Assembly: GCA_017397825.1 (NCBI GenBank)
Contig: JAFQHT010000092.1
Location: 1-64,000, forward strand
Direction: 5' to 3'
Length of the DNA stretch: 64,000 bases
Source of the DNA: Bacillota bacterium
Lineage (GTDB): Bacteria; Bacillota; Clostridia; Peptostreptococcales; Anaerovoracaceae
The translations under genes were made by a program, and so were the position numbers. The notes beneath the pieces are model-generated. The model ran no database searches, was not told the origin of the DNA, and was given only the letters and a program-made list of their open reading frames with translations. This document shows, one piece after another, positions 1 to 7,308 of this stretch (position 1 is its first letter; every line of letters begins with the position of its first letter).

Positions 1-1223
1 CCAACGATTGCGTAGTCAGCAATTTCCATGATAGGAGCATCAGGGTCCTTGTTGATAGCAACGATGCAGTTGGAAGTCTGCATACCAGCTAAGTGCTGGA
101 TAGCACCGGAGATACCGCAAGCGAAGTAGATTTCTGGCTTAACAGTAGTACCAGTCTGACCAACCTGGTGGGAGTGATCGATCCAACCAGCGTCAACAGC
201 TGCTCTGGAGGAACCAACAACGCCGCCAACCTTGTCAGCAAACTTCTTGATGAGTTCGAAACCGGAAGCATCACCGAGACCACGACCGCCGGAGCAGATG
301 ATCTTAGCGTCTGTTAAGGATACCATTTCCTTCATGGACTTAACGATGTCCTTGATTTCGATTCTGATATCATCAGCAGCGATTTCTGGCTTAACTGTTA
401 CGATTTCGCCAGTCTTTCCTGGAACTCTTTCCATCTTCTGCATTACGCCTGGACGAACTGTGGACATCTGAGGTCTAGTCTTAGGGCAGATGATAGTAGC
501 CATGAGGTTACCACCGAATGCTGGACGAGTCTGCTTGATACCAGTTGATGGGTCGTTAGGGTCTAATGTAGAAGTATCTAATGTAGTGTTAGCCTTAGCA
601 TATTCGATGTACTTGGAAACCTTAACGTCAAGGTGAGTACAGTCAGCTGTAAGACCAGTGTTGCATCTAGCAGCGATTCTTGGAGCGAAGTCACGACCGA
701 TATGAGTAGCACCGTAAAGAACGATTTCTGGCTTATATTCGTCGATCATCTGCTTAAGAACCTTAGTGTATGCATCAGTTGTGTAGTTTTCAAGTAATGG
801 ATCCTGAACCATGTAAACCTTGTCAGCACCGTATTCGAAACATTCCTGTGCAAGGTGGTCAATGTTGTTACCCATTAATACTGCGCAAAGCTGAGTATCT
901 TCGGAGATGTCCTGAGCTAATCTCTTACCTTCGCCGATAAGTTCAAGAGCTACGTTCTGGATCTTGCCCTGTCTCTGTTCTGCGAATACCCAGATGTGCT
1001 TGTATGCGGAAAGGTCAACTACGGATTCATCTTTCTTTTCTACGATTGCTCCGAACTTACATGCTGTTAAGCACTGGTTACAGAAGGAGCACTTTGAATT
1101 TACTTTTGCAACCTTACCAAGCTTGTTGCCATCATAAGGTTCGAATTCAAAAGCATCATATGGACATGACTTAAAGCAAAGTCCACAGCCTATACATTTA
1201 TCTTTTAAAATTTCAATTGCCAT
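1..1223 (-). CDS. etfA: Electron transfer flavoprotein alpha subunit with N-terminal ferredoxin domain (partial, 3' end outside window)
   Basis: Alpha subunit of the electron-transfer flavoprotein that pairs with EtfB and takes or gives electrons to the acyl-CoA dehydrogenase encoded upstream. The first 60 residues carry two CxxCxxCxxxC motifs (Cys10, 13, 16, 20 and Cys45, 48, 51, 55), a bacterial ferredoxin-like domain with two [4Fe-4S] clusters. The Etf alpha N-domain and the C-terminal FAD-binding domain follow, with the GQTGTTVKPEIYFACGISGA motif. About 407 codons are visible and the last 15-20 are probably missing at the left edge. The ATG follows a GGAGGAATAAC ribosome site 14 bases after etfB. 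The extra ferredoxin domain is known in Etfs of bifurcating complexes such as caffeyl-CoA reductase and lactate dehydrogenase; that this one bifurcates is inference. Confidence 0.93.
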   Translation of the reverse strand, partial: MAIEILKDKCIGCGLCFKSCPYDAFEFEPYDGNKLGKVAKVNSKCSFCNQCLTACKFGAIVEKKDESVVDLSAYKHIWVFAEQRQGKIQNVALELIGEGKRLAQDISEDTQLCAVLMGNNIDHLAQECFEYGADKVYMVQDPLLENYTTDAYTKVLKQMIDEYKPEIVLYGATHIGRDFAPRIAARCNTGLTADCTHLDVKVSKYIEYAKANTTLDTSTLDPNDPSTGIKQTRPAFGGNLMATIICPKTRPQMSTVRPGVMQKMERVPGKTGEIVTVKPEIAADDIRIEIKDIVKSMKEMVSLTDAKIICSGGRGLGDASGFELIKKFADKVGGVVGSSRAAVDAGWIDHSHQVGQTGTTVKPEIYFACGISGAIQHLAGMQTSNCIVAINKDPDAPIMEIADYAIV

Positions 1224-1237
1224 TGTTATTCCTCCTA

Positions 1238-2044
1238 TTAGATGATGTGCTTACCCTTAAGCTGGATTAAGAGATTCTTAGCCTGTTCGTTTTCAGTGTC
1301 GCCAGCAACCTTCTGACCAGGAGCCTTTGGAGCTGGTGTGAATGATCTGAATACGTTTGTAGGGGATGCAAGCAGACCAACCTTGTTAAGGTCAACTTCA
1401 ATGTCAGCAGCATTCCAAACCTTGATATCCTTCTTAGCGAAGATACCATTGATGCTCATGTATCTAGGATCGTTGAGTTCCTTGATAGCTGTTAACATAC
1501 AAGGAGTCTGGATTCCGATTAATTCATAACCATCTTCCATCTGTCTCTTAACAGTGATGTCCTTCATGTTGTCAGCGATTTCGAATTCTTCAACATATGT
1601 AACCTGAGGTAAATCTAACTTTTCTGCGATCTGTGGACCAACCTGAGCAGTGTCACCGTCGATAGCCTGACGACCAGCGAAGATTAAGTCTGCAGGACCG
1701 TTTTCTTTTTCCCACTTTCTGATTGCAGCTTCAAGAGTATTGGATGTAGCCCATGTATCGGAACCACCAACTGCTCTGTCGGAAATCAGGATACCTTCGT
1801 CTGCACCCTTAGCGATACATTCGAAAAGAAGGTCTGTAGCCTGAGGAGGTCCCATTGAGAATACAGTTACAGTTACATCTTCATACTTATCTTTAATTTT
1901 TAATGCTTCTTCAAGAGCGTTGTTGTCATCGTGGTTAAGGATTGATGGAACACCGTCTCTGATTAATGTGCCTGTTGCAGGGTTAATTTTAATAACATTT
2001 GTATCAGGAACCTGCTTTGCGCATACTAAAATCTTAAATGCCAT
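1238..2044 (-). CDS. etfB: Electron transfer flavoprotein beta subunit
   Basis: 268 residues, normal length for EtfB. The protein opens with MAFKILVCAKQVPDTN and holds the family signature around AGRQAIDGDTAQVGPQIAE near residue 120, the region that forms the nucleotide/FAD pocket next to EtfA. It forms the EtfAB heterodimer that shuttles electrons between NADH or ferredoxin and the acyl-CoA dehydrogenase. It lies 23 bases after bcd and 14 bases before etfA on the same strand, so the three genes form one operon. Start supported by a GGAGAGGAG-type ribosome site. Confidence 0.95.
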   Translation of the reverse strand: MAFKILVCAKQVPDTNVIKINPATGTLIRDGVPSILNHDDNNALEEALKIKDKYEDVTVTVFSMGPPQATDLLFECIAKGADEGILISDRAVGGSDTWATSNTLEAAIRKWEKENGPADLIFAGRQAIDGDTAQVGPQIAEKLDLPQVTYVEEFEIADNMKDITVKRQMEDGYELIGIQTPCMLTAIKELNDPRYMSINGIFAKKDIKVWNAADIEVDLNKVGLLASPTNVFRSFTPAPKAPGQKVAGDTENEQAKNLLIQLKGKHII

Positions 2045-2067
2045 ATCTATTCTCCTCTCCTACCTAA

Positions 2068-3210
2068 CTATTTCTTGAAAGTCTTGCCAGCGATTACCAT
2101 TCTCTGAACTTCGGAAGTACCTTCGTAGATTTCAGTAATCTTAGCGTCTCTCATCATTCTTTCTACTGGATAATCCTTAGTGTAGCCGTAACCACCGTGG
2201 TACTGTACACACTTAGTTGTAACAGCCATAGCAGTTTCTGCAGCATATAACTTAGCCATTGCAGCAGCTTCACCGTAAGCCATGTGCTTATCCTTCATAT
2301 CAGCAGCTCTGTAGATTAAGAGTCTAGCAGCTTCAATTCTAGTCTTGAGGTCAGCCATTTCGAACTGAAGAGCCTGGAACTGGGATAACTTCTTACCAAA
2401 CTGCTTTCTTGCGTTCATGTATTCAACTGTAACGTCGAATGCACCCTGAGCAATACCAAGAGCCTGGGAAGCGATACCGATACGACCACCGTCAAGAGTT
2501 GACATAGCAACCTTGAAGCCGTCGCCAACCTGACCGAGTAATCTGTCAGCTGGGATTTCGCAGTTCTGGAAAATAAGTTCTGTAGTTGAAGATGCGCAGA
2601 TACCCATCTTATCTTCTGTCTTACCGATGGAGAAGCCAGGGTCACCCTTTTCTACGATAAATGCAGAAATGCCGTGGTTGCCTTTCTTCTTGTCAGTCAT
2701 AGCCATAACAACGAATACGTCAGCATATCCACCGTTAGTGATGAATACCTTAGCACCGTTGAGGATCCACTTGTCGCCTACTAATTCAGCTCTTGTCTGC
2801 TGTCCGGATGCGTCTGTACCTGCGTTAGGTTCAGTAAGACCGAAAGCACCGAGCTTCTTACCGGATAATAAGTCTGGTAAGTACTTCATCTTCTGTTCTT
2901 CATTACCCCAGTTAAAGATTGGCCAGCAGCAAAGGGAAGTATGTGCTGAGCAGATTACGCCTGTGGATGCGCAAACTCTGGATAATTCTTCTACAGTGAT
3001 TGCATAGGAGATGTGGTCTCCGCCTGCTCCGCCGTACTGAGTTGGGAATGGTACACCAAGTAAACCATACTTAGCCATTTTTTCTACAGTTTCAACTGGG
3101 AATCTGTGTTCCTTGTCGATGTCTGCAGCTAACGGTTCAACTTCGTTAACGGCGAATTCTCTTACCATTTTTCTTACGAATTCCTGTTCCTTCGTGAGTT
3201 GAAAGTTCAT
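2068..3210 (-). CDS. bcd: Short-chain acyl-CoA (butyryl-CoA) dehydrogenase
   Basis: 380-residue FAD-dependent acyl-CoA dehydrogenase. Visible family marks are the FGLTEPNAGTDA flavin-binding motif near residue 125, the FITNGGYADVFVV stretch, and the C-terminal QYHGGYGYTKDYPVERMMRD block followed by ITEIYEGTSEVQ, which holds the catalytic glutamate. Length and motifs fit the butyryl/short-chain clade. It is the first gene of bcd-etfB-etfA, so the likely role is reduction of crotonyl-CoA (or another enoyl-CoA) with Etf as electron partner. The exact chain length of the substrate cannot be read from sequence. No crotonase, thiolase or hydroxybutyryl-CoA dehydrogenase gene lies beside it in this window. 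Confidence 0.93.
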   Translation of the reverse strand: MNFQLTKEQEFVRKMVREFAVNEVEPLAADIDKEHRFPVETVEKMAKYGLLGVPFPTQYGGAGGDHISYAITVEELSRVCASTGVICSAHTSLCCWPIFNWGNEEQKMKYLPDLLSGKKLGAFGLTEPNAGTDASGQQTRAELVGDKWILNGAKVFITNGGYADVFVVMAMTDKKKGNHGISAFIVEKGDPGFSIGKTEDKMGICASSTTELIFQNCEIPADRLLGQVGDGFKVAMSTLDGGRIGIASQALGIAQGAFDVTVEYMNARKQFGKKLSQFQALQFEMADLKTRIEAARLLIYRAADMKDKHMAYGEAAAMAKLYAAETAMAVTTKCVQYHGGYGYTKDYPVERMMRDAKITEIYEGTSEVQRMVIAGKTFKK

Positions 3211-3342
3211 TTAAATGCCTCCTTAAATTATTAATAACGGTGTTTATTAACTAGAAAACTACCGTGTTTTTGACTTGTTATTCTTCGCTCTTATCATAAC
3301 GTTAAAGATATAACAACATACAATAATATTAAACCATTTTTT

Positions 3343-3390
3343 TTGCAAAGTTGCAAGAGCTTTTTGCAATACTGATAAGAAAATGTCGAA
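3343..3390 (-). promoter_or_regulatory. Upstream control region of bcd-etfBA: three TTGCAA palindromes and a TGTCGAA (0A-box) match
   Basis: The 224-base gap between sigF and bcd holds three copies of the self-complementary hexamer TTGCAA (3343-3348, 3351-3356, 3364-3369) and an exact Spo0A-box heptamer TGTCGAA at 3384-3390. Several weak sigma-A promoters can be drawn on the minus strand downstream, for example a TTGCAA -35 with TTTAAT or TATTGT as -10, but none is clearly best. The function is inferred from position only. Confidence 0.35.
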
Positions 3391-3434
3391 ATTTCTGCAA
3401 GTTTTTTTGAGTAAGCAAAGGCTAACCTGCATTT

Positions 3435-4097
3435 TTATACTTTTTCTGCCAGTTCTTTAAGAACACTTTTCTCTATCCTGCATACCTGTGCCTGGGAAAG
3501 GCCCATAATTTTTGCAACCTGGTGCTGCGTTAAGTCTTTATAGTAGCGAAGCAGGATTACCCTGCGCTCTCTTTCGGGAAGACCTGCTATGGAGGTTTTC
3601 AGATCAATCTCCGTTATGTTTTTTTCTTCATTATCTGTCCATATGTCTGCAGTTTCATAATCCTCCATATTTCGCATAGCATCGGCTGCTGTCAAAGCTT
3701 CTGCTACCCTTTCTGCCGTAAAACCTGTCATCTGTGACAGATCCGAAAGTCTGGGGGATATACCATGTATAGTGATAAAATCATTTTCAGCTTTTTTTAC
3801 TGCTGCCGCATCTGTTTTAAGGCTCCGGCTTACTTTCACCGCTCCCTGGTCCCTGAGCTGAGATCTGATTTCTCCTGCAATCACCGGTACAGCGTACGTA
3901 GAAAACTGCAGTCCCCTCTCCGGTTCGAATCTGCGGGCAGCCTTAATAAGCCCTATGTAGCCTATCTGCATAAGGTCTTCCAGCTCTTCTCCATAGCCGC
4001 GCGAAAGCCGCAGAGCAACAGACTTCACAAGTCCTGTATGCTCACGTGTGATTTTTTCAAGGTACTCAGAATCACGCCTTTCTTTATCAGAAATCAT
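3435..4097 (-). CDS. sigF: RNA polymerase sporulation sigma factor F
   Basis: 220-residue sigma-70 family protein, third gene of spoIIAA-spoIIAB-sigF. Region 2 has DLMQIGYIGLIKAARRFEPE and the -10 contact segment FSTYAVPVIAGEIRS; region 4 ends with QHQVAKIMGLSQAQVCRIEK. Sigma F is the first forespore-specific sigma factor and is held inactive by SpoIIAB until SpoIIAA is dephosphorylated. The start ATG overlaps the end of spoIIAB by 11 bases with no separate strong ribosome site, which points to translational coupling. Gene order and motifs make SigF much more likely than SigB, SigG or SigE. Confidence 0.95.
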   Translation of the reverse strand: MISDKERRDSEYLEKITREHTGLVKSVALRLSRGYGEELEDLMQIGYIGLIKAARRFEPERGLQFSTYAVPVIAGEIRSQLRDQGAVKVSRSLKTDAAAVKKAENDFITIHGISPRLSDLSQMTGFTAERVAEALTAADAMRNMEDYETADIWTDNEEKNITEIDLKTSIAGLPERERRVILLRYYKDLTQHQVAKIMGLSQAQVCRIEKSVLKELAEKV

Positions 4098-4530
4098 AAT
4101 ATGTATCCAGTTTTTTAATCATAGTAACAGTCGTTCCCTCTCCCGGCCGTGAGTCTACTTTGATTCTGTCAGTAAAGCTTTCCATGACGGTGAAACCCAT
4201 GCCGGACCGCTCATCGCCTGTATCCGTTGTAAACAGCGGTTCCATGGCTTTTGCAATGTCCTCGATTCCCACACCATGATCGGTAATCTTAATCATTACA
4301 TTTGCCGGACTTACCACAGCAAATTCCATATACACACTTCCCTGCATGTCTCCCGGATAACCATGTATTACCGCATTGCTGAAGGCTTCCGAAACTGCGG
4401 TTTTTATCTCTGTCAGTTCATCCACTGTGGGATCCATTTCTGAAACATATGCTGCCGCCAGGGCACGGGCAAGGCCCTGGTTTTCCAGAACTGCGTCCAT
4501 CTGAATTTTCAGAATCTTTTCCATAATCAT
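4087..4530 (-). CDS. spoIIAB: Anti-sigma F factor / serine kinase SpoIIAB
   Basis: 147-residue GHKL-type ATPase and kinase. The N-box region reads AVSEAFSNAVIHGYPG and the G1 and G2 boxes ITDHGVGIED and RSGMGFTVMESF are intact, as in SpoIIAB and RsbW anti-sigma kinases. It binds sigma F and phosphorylates SpoIIAA on a serine. The start overlaps the spoIIAA stop by four bases (ATGA), and its own end overlaps sigF, so the three proteins are made in a coupled way. Confidence 0.95.
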   Translation of the reverse strand: MIMEKILKIQMDAVLENQGLARALAAAYVSEMDPTVDELTEIKTAVSEAFSNAVIHGYPGDMQGSVYMEFAVVSPANVMIKITDHGVGIEDIAKAMEPLFTTDTGDERSGMGFTVMESFTDRIKVDSRPGEGTTVTMIKKLDTYYDF

Positions 4531-4877
4531 TCTTCCTTTCCTGTCAAATATGCAATGGCTTCTTCTGCTGTATCAAAATAATCTATGATTGAAAAAATGC
4601 CCGCCATATTAAGTATATTTCTGACTGTAAGTGAGCAGCTCGCTATGGCAACTTTGCCGCCTTCCGGCTCCAGTTTCCTGTACCGTCCGAGAATCACACC
4701 TATACCTGAGCTGTCCATAAAAGTTATTTTGGAAAAATCAAACACCAGGTTTGCTGTACCGTAAGCTTCCATTGCCTGATCAATATCCGTCCTGACCTGC
4801 CCGGCTGCATGGTGATCCAGCTCCCCGAAAAGTTCTGCAATCAGAACATTCCCTTTTATATTGAAAATCATGTCCAT
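4527..4877 (-). CDS. spoIIAA: Anti-sigma F factor antagonist SpoIIAA
   Basis: 116-residue STAS-domain protein. The conserved phospho-acceptor segment is FMDSSGIGVILGRYR, with the serine pair near residue 57; SpoIIAB phosphorylates one of these and SpoIIE removes the phosphate in Bacillus. The protein begins MDMIFNIKG after an AGGAGG site. First gene of the spoIIA operon. In Bacillus a dacF gene lies just upstream; here the dacF-like gene is about 36 kb away near spoIIGA. Confidence 0.95.
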   Translation of the reverse strand: MDMIFNIKGNVLIAELFGELDHHAAGQVRTDIDQAMEAYGTANLVFDFSKITFMDSSGIGVILGRYRKLEPEGGKVAIASCSLTVRNILNMAGIFSIIDYFDTAEEAIAYLTGKEE

Positions 4878-4901
4878 TTTTTACCTCCTCGTCCTCTTAT
4901 G

Positions 4902-4968
4902 ATTATACTCCTCTCAGGTCCGGCCTGTCTTTAGGAGATAATGTCGGATTGTGACTAGTTTTGTCGAC
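4902..4968 (-). promoter_or_regulatory. spoIIA promoter region: TATAAT -10 and two Spo0A-box-like heptamers 20 bp apart
   Basis: On the minus strand a TATAAT hexamer lies at 4902-4907, 25 bases before the spoIIAA start. Upstream lie TGTCGGA (4942-4948) and TGTCGAC (4962-4968), each one base off the Spo0A box TGTCGAA and exactly 20 bp apart, two helical turns. No good sigma H promoter (AGGAWWW with GAAT) was found at normal spacing. Spo0A control of spoIIA is established in Bacillus and Clostridium; the boxes here are inferred. Confidence 0.5.
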
Positions 4969-4989
4969 ATCTCGTACGCCCTTGGCAAA

Positions 4990-5053
4990 ACGATAAATTT
5001 TTATCGTAAAACGATAAATTATTATTGACACAGAGTAATGACGGTGGTATTAT
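4990..5053 (+). promoter_or_regulatory. Sigma-A promoter with upstream palindrome/direct-repeat operator for the 5080-6733 operon
   Basis: TTGACA at 5025-5030, a 17-base spacer and TATTAT at 5048-5053 form a near-consensus promoter. Just upstream is a perfect palindrome CGATAAA-TT-TTTATCG (4991-5006), and the decamer ACGATAAATT occurs at 4990-4999 and again at 5011-5020, a 21-base repeat step that puts both copies on one helix face. Likely the operator of the small HTH protein encoded by the second gene of the operon. Confidence 0.7.
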
Positions 5054-5079
5054 GATGGCAAGATAAGGAGGTATGAATC

Positions 5080-5535
5080 ATGAAACAGCAGACACTGGCC
5101 AGATGGCTCAAAATTATCGTTATCGGTATGGCAGTTTGTGGACTTGTGATATTTTTCGGGCTGGCGCCGTCCATCGGCAGAGCTCATGCACAGTTCTGGC
5201 TCTGGATATCCTTCGTCTGGATTGCAGCAATCCCATGTTACTGGGTACTGGGAATCGTCTGGAAAATCGCTGACGAAATCAGTGCGGACCGTTCTTTCAC
5301 CATTGAGAATTCTCTCCGTGTAAAAAGAATCATGATTCTGGCCCTGGCCGACTCGGCTTTTGTTTTTATCGTGAACGTGGTCTTCCTTTTTATGAACATA
5401 AACCATCCTGGCATCCTGCTTGCCAGCCTGTTCATCTGCTTTGCGGGGGTTGTAATTGCAGTATTTGCAGGCTGCGTGTCACACCTTGTGCACAAGGCTG
5501 CCCTTCTCCGCGAAGAAAACGAATCCTTTGTCTAG
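5080..5535 (+). CDS. DUF2975-type membrane protein
   Basis: 151 residues with four predicted membrane segments (roughly residues 12-32, 43-66, 84-108, 113-138). The segment IADEISADRSFTIENSLRVK between helices 2 and 3 is the hallmark of the DUF2975 family, whose members are usually paired with a short Cro/CI-type regulator, as here. Starts at ATG after an AAGGAGG site. The function of the family is not known; the pairing suggests a membrane sensor or a partner that modulates the regulator, which is inference. Confidence 0.75.
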   Translation: MKQQTLARWLKIIVIGMAVCGLVIFFGLAPSIGRAHAQFWLWISFVWIAAIPCYWVLGIVWKIADEISADRSFTIENSLRVKRIMILALADSAFVFIVNVVFLFMNINHPGILLASLFICFAGVVIAVFAGCVSHLVHKAALLREENESFV

Positions 5536-5547
5536 GAGGTGCTGCGG

Positions 5548-5778
5548 ATGATTGTAATAAATATTGATGTAATGCTGGCCAAGCGGAAGATGACCGTCAC
5601 GGAGCTTTCCGAAAAGGTCGGTATAACTATAGCAAACATGTCGGTTCTGAAAACCGGCAAAGCCAAAGGCGTGAAATTTTCAACGCTGAATGCCATCTGC
5701 AGGGCACTGGACTGCCAGCCGGGGGATATACTGGAGTACGTGCCGGGAGATGATGACGAAGATGGTACAGACGATTAG
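5548..5778 (+). CDS. Cro/CI-type HTH transcriptional regulator (YozG-like)
   Basis: 76-residue single-domain regulator. The HTH is AKRKMTVTELSEKVGITIAN followed by a second helix-turn-helix half, and the protein ends in an acidic tail. I start it at the ATG at 5548 (MIVINIDVMLA), eight bases after AGGAGG; an earlier in-frame GTG lies inside the ribosome site itself. It follows the DUF2975 gene by 12 bases and probably binds the palindrome upstream of the operon. Confidence 0.85.
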   Translation: MIVINIDVMLAKRKMTVTELSEKVGITIANMSVLKTGKAKGVKFSTLNAICRALDCQPGDILEYVPGDDDEDGTDD

Positions 5779-5821
5779 GGGACTTTGTTCTCAGGGGTAA
5801 AAGAGAAAAAGGAGAATAAAA

Positions 5822-6262
5822 ATGTCAGAAAACAGCTTGCTCGCTCAGATTATTGTAAAAGTAAAAGGCGAACTGGGTGCCGGCCCTCTCATGGAGGAAA
5901 TCGCTCTCAAAGCCTATGAAATGGGCCTTAACTATTCACAGACCAGACGTTTCGACAACTCGCGCTACTATCACAACTACCAGTTCAGACTGGACGACGG
6001 TTCCACGGTTCTTTCGACAAATTTCTACAATATGTTCATGAACCGCAACCAGACCGCTGCATACATGGAAGCCGAGCAGGTGGTGCGCCAGTTCTTTGAC
6101 GACGAAAAAGACGTGCTCTTTCATATGGTACGCGACCAGCGTTTCGGCATCAACGGCGTCTTCAAAGCCTGCATGTCACCGCACGAACCGCAGCAGCTCA
6201 ACTACAGCGACTTTGTTCTGGTAATTGCCTGCTTCTGCGCCGGGGTCATGAGTATGCAGTAA
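5822..6262 (+). CDS. Unknown protein, 146 residues
   Basis: I do not recognise this protein. It is soluble for most of its length, rich in tyrosine, asparagine and phenylalanine in the middle (residues 40-75), and ends in a short hydrophobic stretch (about residues 128-143). Codon use and a clear AAAGGAG site support that it is translated. It sits 43 bases after the HTH gene in the same direction. No signal peptide, cysteine pairs or enzyme motifs are visible. Confidence 0.7.
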   Translation: MSENSLLAQIIVKVKGELGAGPLMEEIALKAYEMGLNYSQTRRFDNSRYYHNYQFRLDDGSTVLSTNFYNMFMNRNQTAAYMEAEQVVRQFFDDEKDVLFHMVRDQRFGINGVFKACMSPHEPQQLNYSDFVLVIACFCAGVMSMQ

Positions 6263-6283
6263 ACATCTCATGGGGGTGAGGTT

Positions 6284-6733
6284 ATGTTTGTAATAAATGA
6301 TGGGGAAATTGAATTCAGAAAAGATTATAAAAAGAAATTAGTATATGCACTTGCCCTCCTTCTGGCGCTTACAATATTCTTGCTGATACTGCGTGTCGGC
6401 GCCGTGACGAAATTCGTCGAAGGAAGTCGAACTGTGTATGAAGGTGTGGTTACTGACCACGCCATGACCAGTATTCCACTGGTCAGTGATAATCCTTTTT
6501 ATGAAATGAATGATACTCGCGGCTACATATGCCTGGAGCTGGAAAACGGTGATGAAATATGCATATACAGCGCATCCGGCAAAGCTCCAGACCGCAGAAA
6601 ATACACCTTTCCAGACGATTTGTACGTCGGCAGCCGGGTGGTAGTTACAGCCGCGGAAGAAGTCGGAACCGGCCTGATGGTGGTTCAGGAAAAAATATAT
6701 TACATAGAAAATCAAGAAACTGCAGATTCATGA
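6284..6733 (+). CDS. Unknown membrane-anchored protein, 149 residues
   Basis: One N-terminal membrane segment (about residues 20-40: LVYALALLLALTIFLLILRV) with a positive cytoplasmic end, followed by an extracytoplasmic domain of about 105 residues rich in beta-forming sequence. No lipobox or enzyme motif. Preceded by a GGGGGTGAGG site and 21 bases after the previous gene. Its stop codon lies inside the terminator hairpin, so it is the last gene of the operon. Function unknown. Confidence 0.7.
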   Translation: MFVINDGEIEFRKDYKKKLVYALALLLALTIFLLILRVGAVTKFVEGSRTVYEGVVTDHAMTSIPLVSDNPFYEMNDTRGYICLELENGDEICIYSASGKAPDRRKYTFPDDLYVGSRVVVTAAEEVGTGLMVVQEKIYYIENQETADS

Positions 6734-6757
6734 GAAGCTGCAGTTTTTATTTTTTTG
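6717..6757 (+). terminator. Rho-independent terminator overlapping the stop codon of the 6284 gene
   Basis: Perfect nine-base stem AAACTGCAG (6717-6725) and CTGCAGTTT (6738-6746) with a 12-base loop, followed by TTTTATTTTTTT. The stop codon (6731-6733) is in the loop. Confidence 0.85.
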
Positions 6758-6776
6758 TTTGATTTTATGCGTAAAG

Positions 6777-6812
6777 AAAGACCGCCGTAGCTTCACGCCA
6801 CCAGCGGTCTTT
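6777..6812 (-). terminator. Terminator of the MATE-iscS-thiI-UPF0303 operon
   Basis: Stem AAAGACCGC/GCGGTCTTT (6777-6785 and 6804-6812), 15 bases after the UPF0303 stop on the minus strand; followed by TTTCTTT, a broken U tract. Confidence 0.55.
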
Positions 6813-6827
6813 GCATGCTATTTACCT

Positions 6828-7298
6828 TTATTTCAAAAACTCTCTCAGCACTTCCACAATCAGTTCGTGGTCTTCTTCTGCAGGCAGGCCGGATACGCAT
6901 ACGGAGCCGATTACGCCTACGCTTTCCACGCGGATTGGGAAACCACCGCCGATGATACCGAATTTTTCAGGATCCATGAGCCAGTCTGCCATGGTCTTTT
7001 CCTGAAGTTTCAGCATGATTTCTGCACGGCGGGAACTCATTTCACGGGCCATGACCATGTTATGCTTGCGTTCCATCCAGCGCAGGTTATTTTTAGTAAC
7101 GCCTTCAGGTATATAGCGGAAAATCGCCAGTTCGTTGACTGTAATCTGAATGCATACAGTCTTGCCGATTCTTTCGCTGTATTCGTGGATTGCAAGGCCC
7201 AGATTCCAGGCATCTTCTCTTGTGAAATGCTTGAAAGTCAGTTCCTTTTCTTCCGCGGCAAACTTATCCCATAATTCCTGTAACATTTCTCTTTCCAT
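6828..7298 (-). CDS. UPF0303 / heme-degrading-domain-type protein
   Basis: 156 residues, full length for the UPF0303 family (GlcG/HbpS-like fold, related to yeast YBR137W). The family segments LAIHEYSERIGKTVCIQI, VTKNNLRWMERKHN and the glycine-rich FGIIGGGFPIRVE are present. The biochemical role of UPF0303 is not settled; some relatives bind heme or act in tail-anchored protein insertion. It is the last gene of the run with iscS and thiI, 10 bases after thiI. Start at the ATG six bases after AGGAGG. Confidence 0.8.
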   Translation of the reverse strand: MEREMLQELWDKFAAEEKELTFKHFTREDAWNLGLAIHEYSERIGKTVCIQITVNELAIFRYIPEGVTKNNLRWMERKHNMVMAREMSSRRAEIMLKLQEKTMADWLMDPEKFGIIGGGFPIRVESVGVIGSVCVSGLPAEEDHELIVEVLREFLK

Positions 7299-7308
7299 AG
7301 GTTACCTC

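Noticed and set aside
93..471. Plus-strand open frames inside etfA
   Set aside because: They lie antisense to a strongly conserved gene, have no ribosome site and no recognisable protein sequence.
4878..4941. Sigma H promoter for spoIIA
   Set aside because: AGGAGTA is present but no GAAT element at 11-12 bases.
5539..5547. GTG start for the small HTH protein at 5539
   Set aside because: The GTG is part of the AGGAGG site for the ATG at 5548.
6759..7274. 171-codon plus-strand open frame over the UPF0303 gene
   Set aside because: Antisense to a recognised family gene; starts inside terminators.
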